Shown here piece after piece: positions 1 through 9,152 of a DNA stretch of 64,000 nt. The first letter of the stretch is position 1, and the number at the start of each line of letters is the position of its first letter. Source of the stretch: Massilia rubra (GTDB lineage Bacteria; Pseudomonadota; Gammaproteobacteria; Burkholderiales; Burkholderiaceae_D); the NCBI RefSeq assembly GCF_011682065.1, contig NZ_VUYU01000011.1, forward strand, positions 62,001 through 126,000, in the 5' to 3' direction. Made by a program: the position numbers and the translations under genes. The notes beneath the pieces are model-generated. The model was not told where the DNA came from, ran no database searches, and saw only the letters and a list, made by a program, of their open reading frames with translations.

Positions 1-553
1 CGTCGATGCCGTTGGCGGTGCCGAGCTGGTCGGCCGCGAGCGTCACTTTGCCGTCGCGCTCGATGCGCCACACGCGTCCGCTGTTTTTCTTCCAGTCCGG
101 GTCGCTCGCATAGATGACCCCGGCGGCCGTGATGGCCAGGTCGTTCGGCTGGCTCATGGCGCTCTCGCGCGCGTGGATGGCAATCGCGCCGCTGGCCGGA
201 TCGATCCGGTAGATCGTGTGTTCGACGTAATCGGCCACGTACATGGCGCCGTCCGGCCCGAAGCGGATGCCGTTGGCCACGCTGGCGCCGGGCAGGGTCA
301 CGAACACCTCGGCCTCGCCGTTCGGCTTGACCTTGCCGATGGTTTGCTGACGCGCAAAATTGACCGCATACACATTACCTGCGGCATCGACGGCAGGTCC
401 TTCCACCCCGAAGGTGAACGACTGCGGCGCGGTCAGGGCGCTGGCCACGTGCAAGCGCTCCAGGGTGGCCGGGGGCGCGCCGGCGGCCAGGGCGGTTCCC
501 GCCTGGCAGGCGGCCAGGGCCAGCGCGCACGCCAGCCGGTTCGAGCTCATCAT
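1..553 (-). CDS. SMP-30/gluconolactonase-like exported beta-propeller protein (C-terminus outside window)
   Basis: The frame is open from an ATG at 553 to the left edge, so only the first ~184 residues are visible. The N-terminus has a short basic stretch, a hydrophobic run (ACALALAACQAGTALAAG) and an AxA-like site, indicating export; a Cys in the run leaves a lipoprotein possible. The mature part has propeller-type repeats such as GVEGPAVDAAGNVYAVNF and RFGPDGAMYVADY, typical of the SMP-30/LRE family of sugar lactonases and related hydrolases. It is divergent from the next gene, another beta-propeller protein, across an ~80 bp gap. Substrate unknown; family confident, precise function not. 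Confidence 0.75.
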   Translation of the reverse strand, partial: MMSSNRLACALALAACQAGTALAAGAPPATLERLHVASALTAPQSFTFGVEGPAVDAAGNVYAVNFARQQTIGKVKPNGEAEVFVTLPGASVANGIRFGPDGAMYVADYVEHTIYRIDPASGAIAIHARESAMSQPNDLAITAAGVIYASDPDWKKNSGRVWRIERDGKVTLAADQLGTANGID

Positions 554-634
554 GAAAACTCCGATCGTGAAATCGCCGGTCATCCGGCCGGCAACTAGTG
601 TACTTGATGATGAGGTAAGCTTCGTGTTTTGATA

Positions 635-2857
635 ATGCTGAGCCAGGTGACAAGTTTGAACGGAAAATACACGAAGCCGCTGCTGATCGCGGCGGCCATC
701 GGCGCCATAGGCGCGGGCGGTGCCTGGTACGCGCTGCAACGCGGCGCGCCGCCCTCGGTGGCCGGGGTGGCGGCCATGGTCGGCATCAAACCGCAGCCGA
801 CCGTGCTGGGCTGGCCGGTGAGCATCGGCACCGTGGCCGGCAACGGCAGCGCCGGCTTTGCCGATGGCGGCGCGGCGCAGGCGCGCTTTTCCGACCCCTT
901 CGGCATGGTGATCGACCGCGACGGCAACCTGTTCGTGGCCGACGCCGGCGAGAACAACCGCATCCGCAAAATCACGCCCGAGGGAGTGGTGTCCACCCTG
1001 GCCGGCGGCAAGGAAGGCTTTGCCGACGGCAGCGGCGCGACGGCCGCGTTCCACACCCCGTCCGGCATGGCCATCGACGGCGCCGGCAACCTGTATGTCG
1101 CCGATACCGGCAACAACGCGATCCGCAAAGTCACCCCGCAAGGCGTGGTCAGCACGCTCGCCGGCGGCGGCGTGGCCGGCTACCTGGACGGCAAGGCGGA
1201 CGTCGCCATCTTCAACGGGCCGGTTGGCGTGGCGGTCGACAAGGCCGGCGTGGTGTACGTGGCCGACACCTACAACGACCGCATCCGCGCGATCGCACCG
1301 GACGGCATGGTCACCACGCTTGCCGGCGGCGCGCCCGGCTACGTGGACGGGCCGCTCGCCAGCGCGCGGTTCGATACGCCCACCTCGGTCGTGGTCGACG
1401 CCAAAGGCACGCTGTACGTGGCCGACACCAGCAACGGCGCGGTGCGCAAGCTGACGCCGGACGGGCAGGTCAGCACCCTGGCGAAGGCGCCGGAAGACGC
1501 CGAAAAACCGCTGCTGCGGCGCCCGGTCGCTCTGGCGCTCACGCATGACGGCTTTCTGTACGTGGGCGACATCTGGCGCGGGCGCATCCTGCAAGTCAGC
1601 CCCGATGGCCTCTTGCAGGGCCTGACCGGAATCGGCGTCGACATCGAGGTCGGTGACGATCGGGCGCTGCGCCTGAGCCGCCCCAGTGCCATCGCGCTCG
1701 ACCGCGCGGGCGGGCTGTATGTCAGCGACGCCGTCAAGCGCACCGTGCACCGGGTCTCGCCGCGGCGCGAGGGCGCCAGCGCGGTGCTCGCGCCCAAGGC
1801 CGCGCCACCGGTTGCCACGGCCGCGCCGGCCGCTGCGCCGTCTGGCGTGCCCGCATCCGGGCCGGCGCCGGCGGCGGCCGGGCGGTTTCCATGGCCGTTC
1901 AAGCCGCAGGACCAGCGCCACGAAGTGGTCGGCACCATCGGCGAAGTGCGCGGCAGCTACAACGGCGAAAGCCGCCACCACTTCCACAGCGGCCTCGACG
2001 TACAGGCCGACATGGGCGTGCCGGTGCTGGCGGTGGCCGACGAAAAGGTCAGCAGCCCCGTGCCCAACTGGGCCTTCGGGGAGGTGGGCGAAGGCATGAG
2101 CATCGACGGCATGGCCTACATCCACATGCGGGTCGGGCGCACGGGGAAGGATGCGCCGCTCGATCCGGCGCGCTTCATCATGCTCAATAACGAGAAAGGC
2201 AAGCCGGAGCGCATGCGCGTGCGGCGCGGCACGCGCTTTCACGTCGGCGACGCACTGGGCACGGTCAACCGCATGTACCACGTGCACCTGGTGTACCAGC
2301 CGGGCGGGGTGGAAGCCAATCCGATGGTGCTGCCGTTCACTGGCTTTTCCGACCAGGTGGCGCCGCGCATCGACAAGATCCAGTTGGTCGACGCGGCCGG
2401 CACGGCGCTGGCGCGCAAGCCAGGCAAGCGCGTGATGGTGGCGCGCGGCGCCGGGCCGCTGGGGATCGTGGTCGACGCCTACGACCAGGCCGACGGCAAC
2501 GCCGCGCGGCGCAAGCTCGGTTTGTACAAGGTGGGTTACCAGGTCTTGCAGGCCGATGGTACGCCGCTGGCAGGCTTTGGCAAGCCGCTGGTCAATATCG
2601 AATTCAACAAGCTGCCGCCGGACCCGGAAAGCGTCAAGCTGGCGTACGCCGACAATAGCGGCATCACCGTGTATGGCAGCGCGACGACGCGCTTCTTGTA
2701 CGTGGTGACCAACACCGTGCGCGACGGCGTGGCCAAAACCGGCGGCTGGGATCCGGCCGCGCTGGCGCCGGGCGACTACCTGATCCGCATCTTCGCCGCC
2801 GACTATGTCGGCAACGAAGCGCTGAGCGGACGCGACCTGCCGATCACGGTGGAATGA
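635..2857 (+). CDS. NHL-repeat beta-propeller fused to M23-type (LytM-like) peptidase domain
   Basis: About 740 residues. An N-terminal hydrophobic segment (KPLLIAAAIGAIGAGGAWYAL) is a signal anchor or signal peptide. Residues ~50-370 are NHL repeats (FADGGAAQARFSDPFGMVIDRDGNLFVADA and similar, five or more blades). An Ala/Pro linker follows, then a C-terminal domain with HSGLD (His451, Asp455) and HVH (His549, His551), matching the HxxxD and HxH zinc/catalytic signature of M23 endopeptidases. Inferred to be a periplasmic or surface protein that may cut or bind peptidoglycan. ATG 635 is chosen; an in-frame TTG at 629 and GTG at 648 are alternatives because no Shine-Dalgarno sequence is decisive. 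Confidence 0.7.
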   Translation: MLSQVTSLNGKYTKPLLIAAAIGAIGAGGAWYALQRGAPPSVAGVAAMVGIKPQPTVLGWPVSIGTVAGNGSAGFADGGAAQARFSDPFGMVIDRDGNLFVADAGENNRIRKITPEGVVSTLAGGKEGFADGSGATAAFHTPSGMAIDGAGNLYVADTGNNAIRKVTPQGVVSTLAGGGVAGYLDGKADVAIFNGPVGVAVDKAGVVYVADTYNDRIRAIAPDGMVTTLAGGAPGYVDGPLASARFDTPTSVVVDAKGTLYVADTSNGAVRKLTPDGQVSTLAKAPEDAEKPLLRRPVALALTHDGFLYVGDIWRGRILQVSPDGLLQGLTGIGVDIEVGDDRALRLSRPSAIALDRAGGLYVSDAVKRTVHRVSPRREGASAVLAPKAAPPVATAAPAAAPSGVPASGPAPAAAGRFPWPFKPQDQRHEVVGTIGEVRGSYNGESRHHFHSGLDVQADMGVPVLAVADEKVSSPVPNWAFGEVGEGMSIDGMAYIHMRVGRTGKDAPLDPARFIMLNNEKGKPERMRVRRGTRFHVGDALGTVNRMYHVHLVYQPGGVEANPMVLPFTGFSDQVAPRIDKIQLVDAAGTALARKPGKRVMVARGAGPLGIVVDAYDQADGNAARRKLGLYKVGYQVLQADGTPLAGFGKPLVNIEFNKLPPDPESVKLAYADNSGITVYGSATTRFLYVVTNTVRDGVAKTGGWDPAALAPGDYLIRIFAADYVGNEALSGRDLPITVE

Positions 2858-2896
2858 CGAGGGCAGGCCGGCGTGGCGCGGCCTACCCGGCATGCT

Positions 2897-3559
2897 TTAA
2901 GCGTTGACGCTGGCCGGCCGCTGGCGGCGGTGCGCCAGAAAGCCCAGCATGGCCAGGCCGGTCAGGAACATGGCATAGGTTTCCGGTTCCGGGACGGCGC
3001 TGACCAGCTGATCCGAATTGCTGAAGCTGGTGAACGTGCCGGCGGGCGCCATGAATTGTGCCTGCTGGCCGCCATCGCAGCAGCCCTCGAAGCCATAGAT
3101 GGTCAGGGTATGGTTGCCCGCGCCCAGATTGACTGCCGCGTTGAAGTACTGCGATGCATTGTTGTACTGGCCGGCCCACCACATATCATGGCTTTTCACG
3201 TCGAGCGCCACATCGTTGAGGAACAGCGCGCCGCCGAAGCCGAAATCGACGCCTGCGCGGAACTGCCAGAGGCCGGCGTTCGCTTGCGTGACGCCGAAAT
3301 TGATGGTCGACTTCAGCGCAAAGTTACTGCTCCCGCCGAACAGGCTGGCGTGGGTGATGTTGTTGTACGACTCGACGCTGGTCTTGGTGTAGGCCGCGCC
3401 CAGCAGAGAAGCGTTGACGGCGTTCTGGTAGGCGCCGGCATCGGCCAGCGTGCCCGATGGCGTGGCGGAAGCCGATTCGATCGTGATCGTGCTGGCGCAG
3501 GCACTGCCGGCGACGGTCAGGGCAGCGGCGGCCAAAACCCACGAGAGATTCTTTTTCAT
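2897..3559 (-). CDS. PEP-CTERM sorted exported protein with CCDG motif
   Basis: 220 residues. It starts at ATG 3559 with AGGAAA 5-6 bases upstream. The protein has a signal peptide (MKKNLSWVLAAAALTVAGSACA), a beta-rich middle with a conspicuous FEGCCDGG motif, and a C-terminal sorting signal: VPEPETYAMF, a hydrophobic helix, then HRRQR. This is the classic PEP-CTERM tripartite tail recognised by exosortase/EpsH, so the protein is probably processed at the inner membrane and exported or attached to exopolysaccharide. No exosortase gene is present in the window. It converges with the propeller/M23 gene, and a long perfect hairpin lies ~250 bp upstream. Confidence 0.88.
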   Translation of the reverse strand: MKKNLSWVLAAAALTVAGSACASTITIESASATPSGTLADAGAYQNAVNASLLGAAYTKTSVESYNNITHASLFGGSSNFALKSTINFGVTQANAGLWQFRAGVDFGFGGALFLNDVALDVKSHDMWWAGQYNNASQYFNAAVNLGAGNHTLTIYGFEGCCDGGQQAQFMAPAGTFTSFSNSDQLVSAVPEPETYAMFLTGLAMLGFLAHRRQRPASVNA

Positions 3560-3810
3560 ATAGTTTCCTGGACGAGGACCGTGCGCGCAATGGCGGCGCG
3601 GTCGGGATAAAAGAAATTTTCGCTCTGCACGAGCGTCCAAGGCATGCGATGGACGATCAGTCTGGGTGCTGGCGCTGAATCACGGTGCATCGGAGATGTG
3701 TCGGATGCACGAACAGTATCCAAAGAGTAACATGAATTCGCCTCAACCAACTTTCTTCCTCAGCGCTGTCCACCTTTTACAACGTCCATTTCCTACCCAG
3801 CCGTCAAAAC

Positions 3811-3884
3811 GCCTACAACCGGGGTCAGAGCTTTAATTAGCAACAAAAACGTTGCTAATTAAAGCTCTGACCCCGGTTGTAGGC
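3811..3884. repeat. Near-palindromic dispersed repeat (GGGGTCAGAGC family), copy 1
   Basis: Two 34-base arms (3811-3844 and 3851-3884) are exact reverse complements around a six-base loop. The core GGGGTCAGAGCTTTAATTAG recurs at 28126-28250 and 61167-61222. It lies between the start of a PEP-CTERM gene and the 3' end of dadA. Neither side has a U-tract of terminator type. Read as protein the right arm yields MLIKALTPV-like frames, which are artefacts of the repeat. Possible REP/MITE relic; no transposase is adjacent. Confidence 0.9.
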
Positions 3885-3914
3885 GGGTTTGGTGTGGGGG
3901 TAGGAGTTTTGGTG

Positions 3915-5204
3915 TCAGGCGTTGGCGAGGTCGAGGCGGGCGTCGCTGCCGCGGCCGTGGTAGCGAGCGGCCGACAGGTCGTCGAAGCGGATCGCCGGGC
4001 GCTTGGCCGACATCAGGTCGGCCAGCATCTGCGCCGAGCCGCATGACATGGTCCAGCCCAGGGTGCCGTGACCGGTGTTGAGGAACAGGTTGCCGAGCGC
4101 GGTGCGGCCGACGATCGGGGTGCCATCCGGCGTCATCGGGCGCAGTCCGGTCCAGAACGTGGCCCGCGCGCTGTCGCCAGCCCCAGGGAACAGGTCGCCC
4201 ACCACCATCTCGAGCGTGGCGCGGCGGCGCGGGTTGAGCCGGTGGTCGAAGCCGGCAATCTCGGCCATGCCGCCCACCCGGATGCGGTCCTCGAAACGGG
4301 TCACGGCAATCTTGTAGCTCTCGTCCAGGATGGTCGAGACCGGCGCTTTGCTGGCATCGGTGATCGGCACGGTGATCGAGTAACCTTTCATCGGGTACAC
4401 GGGAATGTCGACGATCGATGCCAATAAGGCCGTCGAGTGCGCGCCAAGCGCGACCACGTAGGCGTCGCCTTGCACCAGCTCGTCGCCGCAATGCACGCCG
4501 GCGATCGCGTTGCCGCTCACCGCCAGGCGGTCGATCGCGACGTTGTAGCGAAAGCGCACGCCCAGCGCTTCGGCCATGCCGGCCAGGCGCGTGGTGAACA
4601 GATGGCAGTCGCCGGTCTCGTCATTGGGCAGGCGCAGGGCGCCGACCAGCTTGTCCTTGACCAGCGCCAGCGCCGGTTCGGCCTGGCCCAGCTGGTCGCG
4701 CGTGAGCAGCTCGTACGGCACGCCCGAATCGCGCAGCACCTTGATGTCTTTTTCCGCGCTGGCAAACTGTTGTTCGGTGCGGAACAGTTGCATGGTGCCT
4801 TGCTGCCGGCTTTCATAGCTGATGCCAGCTTCTTCGCGCAGGGTCTTGAAGCAGTCGCGACTATACTCGGCCAGGCGCACCATGCGTTCCTTGTTCACCG
4901 CGTAACGGTCGGCGGTGCAGTTGCGCAGCATGTCCCACATCCATTTGAGCTGGAAGGTGGTGCCGTCGGGCGTGATCGAGAGCGGGGCGTGGCGCTGCAG
5001 CATCCATTTCATCGCCTTCAGGGGAATCCCGGGTGCGGCCCACGGCGAGGCGTAGCCGGGCGAAATCTGGCCGGCGTTGGCGAAGCTCGTTTCGAGCGCG
5101 GGACCGGGTTGGCGGTCGAGCACGGTGACGTCGTGGCCGGCCTTGGCCAGGTAGTAAGCCGTGGTGACGCCGATAACGCCGCTGCCCAAAATGACGACAC
5201 GCAT
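3915..5204 (-). CDS. dadA: D-amino acid dehydrogenase, small subunit type
   Basis: 429 residues; start at ATG 5204 behind GGAGAG. The flavoprotein opens with the Rossmann dinucleotide motif [20 protein letters not shown] and the acidic end of beta-2 (VLDRQ), then [22 protein letters not shown], characteristic of DadA. The C-terminal FAD-contact segment [11 protein letters not shown] and [15 protein letters not shown] is intact. DadA oxidatively deaminates D-amino acids, chiefly D-alanine, to 2-oxo acids at the inner membrane, passing electrons to quinone. The divergent Lrp-type gene is the likely regulator. An alanine racemase (dadX) is not beside it. Confidence 0.93.
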   Translation of the reverse strand: MRVVILGSGVIGVTTAYYLAKAGHDVTVLDRQPGPALETSFANAGQISPGYASPWAAPGIPLKAMKWMLQRHAPLSITPDGTTFQLKWMWDMLRNCTADRYAVNKERMVRLAEYSRDCFKTLREEAGISYESRQQGTMQLFRTEQQFASAEKDIKVLRDSGVPYELLTRDQLGQAEPALALVKDKLVGALRLPNDETGDCHLFTTRLAGMAEALGVRFRYNVAIDRLAVSGNAIAGVHCGDELVQGDAYVVALGAHSTALLASIVDIPVYPMKGYSITVPITDASKAPVSTILDESYKIAVTRFEDRIRVGGMAEIAGFDHRLNPRRRATLEMVVGDLFPGAGDSARATFWTGLRPMTPDGTPIVGRTALGNLFLNTGHGTLGWTMSCGSAQMLADLMSAKRPAIRFDDLSAARYHGRGSDARLDLANA

Positions 5205-5306
5205 GGTCTCTCCGAAGATTAAATGTGGATGCAAGAATTTCCGCTATATTATTGGGTTTCAACCAGTCTTTGTTCACGTATAACTGCACTTATTTAGTGG
5301 AATTTC
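5205..5306. promoter_or_regulatory. Divergent promoter region between dadA and the Lrp-type regulator
   Basis: A 102 bp gap between divergent start codons with an AT-rich middle (around 5243-5300, including CTATATTATTGGG and ATAACTGCACTTATTTAG) in otherwise GC-rich DNA. Lrp/AsnC proteins bind AT-rich degenerate sites, and dadA operons are commonly controlled by such a divergent regulator. No exact operator can be fixed by eye. Confidence 0.5.
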
Positions 5307-5810
5307 ATGCGCATCGTTAAAGAATCGACCCGCAGCCTCGACAAGCTCGACCGCCACATCCTGCGCATCCTGCAACTCGAAGGGCGCATCTCGATGAAGG
5401 ACCTGGGCGAGCGGGTCGGCTTGTCGGTCACGCCCTGCATCGAGCGCGTCAAGCGCATGGAGCGCGACGGCGTCATCAGCGGGTATTACGCGCGCGTCGA
5501 TCCGGCCGCGCTGGGCGCGAAGTTGCTGGTGTTTGTGGAAATTACCCTGAACCAGAAGTCGGCCTCGGCCTTCGAACAGTTCCGGCGCGAGGTGCTGCGC
5601 ATTCCCGAGGTGCAGGAATGCCATCTGGTGTCGGGCGACTTCGATTACCTGATCAAGGCGCGCATCCACGAGATGGCCGAGTACCGCAAGCTGCTCGGCG
5701 ACATGCTGCTGCAGTTGCCCGGCGCGGCGCAGTCGAAAAGCTATGTGGTGATGGAGGAGATCAAGGAGACGCTGGTGCTGTCGACCGAGGCGCTCCTCTC
5801 GCAGGGTTGA
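5307..5810 (+). CDS. Lrp/AsnC-family transcriptional regulator
   Basis: 167 residues. An N-terminal winged helix-turn-helix (LDKLDRHILRILQLEGRISMKDLGERVGLSVTPCIERVKRMERDGVISGY) is followed by a C-terminal RAM/AsnC ligand-binding domain ending in KSYVVMEEIKET. Architecture and length are standard for Lrp. The gene is divergent from dadA with ~100 bp between starts, so it probably controls D-/L-alanine catabolism in response to amino acids, as DadR/BkdR-type proteins do, and itself. Family assignment is firm; the ligand is inferred. Confidence 0.9.
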   Translation: MRIVKESTRSLDKLDRHILRILQLEGRISMKDLGERVGLSVTPCIERVKRMERDGVISGYYARVDPAALGAKLLVFVEITLNQKSASAFEQFRREVLRIPEVQECHLVSGDFDYLIKARIHEMAEYRKLLGDMLLQLPGAAQSKSYVVMEEIKETLVLSTEALLSQG

Positions 5811-5817
5811 TGCGGCC

Positions 5818-6674
5818 TTAACGCAAGCGCTGAAAACGCCCGGCCTCGAAGTCGGCAATGGCGGCTTCGATTTCCTCGCGCGTGTTCATCACGAACGGTC
5901 CGTGCGACACCACCGGCTCGTTCAGCGGCGCGGCGTGGCCGAAGATCAGCAACGCGTCGGTCTCGGCGGTAATCGTCAGGGCGACGCCTTCCTCGCTCAG
6001 TTCGGCCAGGTGGAAGGCGTCGGCGCGGTCGCCGTTCACTTCCACGGCGCCGCGCACGACATACAGGAACACATTGCGCGCGCAGGTCCGGCACGTGCAA
6101 CTGGCCGCCGGCGCGCATCGCAACAGTGCTCATGAATACACCGGTCAGCGATTGCAGCGGGCCTTCGCTGCCATCCCATGCGCCGGCGATCAGGTGCAGG
6201 TCGACCTTGCCGCCATCGAGTTGCAGCGTCGGAATGTCGCCCCGCTGCAGCCCGGTGTAGGCCGGCGCCGTCATCTTCAGGCGTCCCGGCAGGTTGATCC
6301 AGAGTTGCAGGATTTCGAGCTGGCCGCCCTGTTCGCGAAACGCCGGCGGCGATACTTCGGCATGCACGATGCCGCTGCCGGCCGTCATCCATTGCACGCC
6401 GCCGGCGCCGATGACGCTCTCGTGCCCGGCGCTATCCTTGTGCATCAGGGCGCCGTCGATGATGAAGGTCACGGTGTCGAAGCCGCGGTGCGGATGCGGC
6501 CCGAACGGCAAGCCACGGTTGCCCGGAGGGTAGTGCTGCGGACCATGGTGATTGAGAAACAGGAAGGGATCGATCTGCTCGACGTACGGTCCCGGTAGCG
6601 GGCGCTGGGTCATCAGCTCGCCAATGTCGTCGCGCTGCGCGGGATGCAGGCGCTTGATGCTCTTTTCGCTCATG
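5818..6674 (-). pseudogene. Pirin-family cupin protein, split by a frameshift
   Basis: It starts at ATG 6674 behind AAGGAG and reads MSEKSIKRLHPAQRDDIGEL. Pirin metal-ligand motifs are present (FGPHPHRGFDTVTFIIDG, with HxH; GIVHAE). At about 6072-6085, in a CGCGCGC run, the frame is lost. The remainder of the pirin C-terminal cupin ([16 protein letters not shown], then [21 protein letters not shown], ending at the stop at 5818) continues in the neighbouring frame. One extra base, or two missing, would explain it. The C-terminal half is otherwise intact, so the shift is recent or a base-call error. Pirins act as quercetinase-like enzymes or regulators; the role here is unknown. Confidence 0.8.
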
Positions 6675-6822
6675 GGCGAACTCCTTGGATGGGTGGACTC
6701 GTCCCTCACCATACCCGAAGCGCGGCGCGCGCGTCGGCCTGCACGATCGCGCAAACTTTATGCCCCGCTGTGCTGTCCTAGAGGGACGCCACCGCTCTGG
6801 TGGAGACCACAAGGAGGCAGTA

Positions 6823-7110
6823 ATGGCAACAATGAACGCACCCGCAAACGAACGCCGCCACATTCCCGAACGGCGCAATTCCGGCAGCATCTTGCACGCA
6901 ACGCATTTTTCAGCCCTCGACTGGGCCGCGATGGTGCTGATGATTGTCGGCGGTATCAACTGGGGCCTGGTCGGGGCCTTCGAGCTCGACCTGGTGGCCG
7001 CGCTGTTCGGCGAGCGCAGCACCTGGTCGCGCCTGGTGTATGTGGTCGTCGGCATCGCGTCGCTGTATGGTATTTACGTGCTGAGCAAGATGGCCGCGCG
7101 CAGCCGCTAG
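6823..7110 (+). CDS. DUF378-family small membrane protein
   Basis: 95 residues; ATG 6823 has an excellent Shine-Dalgarno AAGGAGG six bases upstream. An N-terminal ~35-residue polar extension (RRHIPERRNSGS) is followed by two transmembrane helices. The motif LDWAAMVLMIVGGINWGLVGAFELDLVAALFG, with invariant GGINWGL, defines the DUF378 family, and the second helix is VYVVVGIASLYGIYVL. Inner-membrane protein of unknown function. The start is ~150 bp from the divergent pirin gene. Confidence 0.88.
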   Translation: MATMNAPANERRHIPERRNSGSILHATHFSALDWAAMVLMIVGGINWGLVGAFELDLVAALFGERSTWSRLVYVVVGIASLYGIYVLSKMAARSR

Positions 7111-7180
7111 GAGTCTGCGCGGCGCGGCTGGCGGTGATAGACTTTGAGGTTCATCAAACACAAGGTCGGGGATTGTCATC

Positions 7181-8695
7181 ATGCGCCATTCGTTCCTCAT
7201 CGCCAGCCTGCTGTGCTGCCTGGGCGCGGCCGCCGGCGCCGCTCCCCCGCCACCGGGGGACGCGGCCTTGCGCGCGGCCGCCCATGCGGCGGCGACCTAT
7301 CGCACCGAGCTGATCAACAGCCTGGGCAAGATGGTCAGCTTCAATACCGTCGCCGACAAGGCGATTCCCTTCGAACGCAATGCGCAGCATCTCGGCTTCA
7401 AGCAGTACCTCAAGGACGAGGCCGAGCGGCTCGGGCTCGATTACACCGACCACGGCTATGTGATGGTCATCGGCCTGGGCAGCGGCAGCGAGCGGGTCGG
7501 CATCATCACGCACGGCGACATCCAGCCGGTCGATCCCTCCAAATGGAAAAAGTCGCCGTTCGAGCTGGACAAGACCAGCGAGGCCGGGCGCCTGATCGGG
7601 CGCGGCACCGAGGATGACAAGGGACCGATCGCGACCGCCATGTACGCCATGAAGGCGATCAAGGACAGCAAGCTGGCGCTGTCGAAACGGCTGGAACTGT
7701 ATGTCTACATGGCCGAGGAATCGGACTGGGGACCGCTGACCGAGTTTCTCAAGACGCACCAGGCGCCGCAGGTGAATATCACCCTCGACGCCGAGTATCC
7801 GGTGGTGACGGCCGAGAAGGGTTACGGCACCATCAGCGTGACGGTGCCGCCGCAGGCGCCGGCAACGGCGGCGGCGCCGGGCACGCCATCGCTGTCCGCC
7901 TTCGGGGGCGGCTTTTTCGGCAGCCAGATTCCGGAAGACGCCACAGCCACCATCGACAACGCCACGCCGGAGCTGGAAGCGCGCATCCGCCAGCGCGCCA
8001 CCGCCCAGGGCGGCATGCGCTACACCTTCACCCGCCAGGGCCCGCAGTTGCTGGTCAAGGCGCAGGGGCTCGCGGCGCACTCGTCCAAGCCGGAAGACGG
8101 CGTCAATGCGATCAGCATGCTGGCCGATGCGCTCAGCGTGCAGGCGTGGCCGAACACCACGGCCGGCGCCATGGTCCATTTTCTCAACGAGCTGATCGGG
8201 ACCGGCATGTATGGTGACAAGTTCGGCGCCATCGCTTACCGCGATAAATTCATGGGCCCGCTGACCGTGGCGCCAACCGTCATCAAGCAGGGCGAGGCCG
8301 GCATCTCCCTGCATGTGAACCTGCGCCGCCCGCAAGGCAAGAGCACCGAACAGCTTACGCGCGAGGTGAACGCGGCGCTGGCGCAGTGGCAGGCGCAGCG
8401 CGTCGCGCTGGCCGATGTGAAGGTCGAGATCACCGAACCGTGGCTGCAGAAAAGCGCGCCCCAGGTGCCGACCTTGCTGTCCGTGTTTTCCTACTACACC
8501 GGGATCAAGAATCCGCGCCCGATCTCGATTGGCGGCGGCACCAATTCGCGCCTGTTCCCGAACGCGGTCAGCTTCGGTCCGGCCATGCCGGGCACGGTGT
8601 ACTCGGGCCACTCCGAGCACGAATTCATCACCGTCAAGCAGCTGATGCTGAACCTGCAAATGTACACGGCCGTCATGGTCGAACTCGCAAAGTAG
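7181..8695 (+). CDS. Exported M20-family dipeptidase/carboxypeptidase
   Basis: 504 residues with a signal peptide (MRHSFLIASLLCCLGAAAGA), placing it in the periplasm. M20 metallopeptidase signatures: HGD (His111-Asp113) in GIITHGDIQPVDPSKW; the bridging Asp in GRGTEDDKGP; the catalytic Glu pair in YMAEESDWGP; LDAEYPVV; and the C-terminal zinc histidine in YSGHSEHEF. This order matches PepV/carnosinase-like dipeptidases. Between the Glu pair and the dimerisation domain sits an Ala/Pro/Gly-rich insert (~residues 225-255). Probable role is hydrolysis of dipeptides or short peptides for nutrition. It stands alone, with no transporter beside it. Confidence 0.88.
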   Translation: MRHSFLIASLLCCLGAAAGAAPPPPGDAALRAAAHAAATYRTELINSLGKMVSFNTVADKAIPFERNAQHLGFKQYLKDEAERLGLDYTDHGYVMVIGLGSGSERVGIITHGDIQPVDPSKWKKSPFELDKTSEAGRLIGRGTEDDKGPIATAMYAMKAIKDSKLALSKRLELYVYMAEESDWGPLTEFLKTHQAPQVNITLDAEYPVVTAEKGYGTISVTVPPQAPATAAAPGTPSLSAFGGGFFGSQIPEDATATIDNATPELEARIRQRATAQGGMRYTFTRQGPQLLVKAQGLAAHSSKPEDGVNAISMLADALSVQAWPNTTAGAMVHFLNELIGTGMYGDKFGAIAYRDKFMGPLTVAPTVIKQGEAGISLHVNLRRPQGKSTEQLTREVNAALAQWQAQRVALADVKVEITEPWLQKSAPQVPTLLSVFSYYTGIKNPRPISIGGGTNSRLFPNAVSFGPAMPGTVYSGHSEHEFITVKQLMLNLQMYTAVMVELAK

Positions 8696-9152
8696 ACGCA
8701 CGCGGGGCGCTGCGGCTGCGCTCCTGCGCGGCCGCACCTCGCCGGCCCCACCTCGCCGGCCACACACGTCCACGTGTCCGCTTCGATCGCACCCGTAAGA
8801 ACACCGATCCGTGATGTAGGCACCAGCCTACTTTATGTAACCAGTTGCGCCGCTCAGAGGTCAAGCCCGCGCCTTCTCTCGCTCTGGCCAATCACGGCGC
8901 CCTCGCGCCGGTGAAGTACAGGCGGTTACAAGCCATTTTTCCCTAGAAATCTTGCCTTGTGCGTGAGTGAAAATGCGCAAAATTGGCGTGCTAGCATCCA
9001 TTCCCTGTCCGCGATCAACTGGTCTTGCGCGGCATGGAGCTTGCCCGTTTGCCGCGCCCGCTGGCGGCATGGCGCGGCGCATGTGCGGCACCCGCGCAGC
9101 CTGAAAAAGATCAGCGGCCACGGCCGTTTCCGGCCCACCACGAGGAGCATCG
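8696..9152. other. Intergenic region, no gene recognised
   Basis: 457 bp between the M20 peptidase and the GH2 gene. Open frames here lack convincing codon bias and are overlaps with the flanking genes. No clear terminator, repeat or RNA gene was seen. The last 20 bases contain GAGGAG ahead of the GH2 start. It probably holds the GH2 promoter. Confidence 0.5.

Noticed and set aside
3852-4046. Short frames starting MLIKALTPV near 3852, 28154, 28225 and 61193
   Set aside because: They arise from the right arm of the GGGGTCAGAGC hairpin read as protein and continue in unrelated frames.
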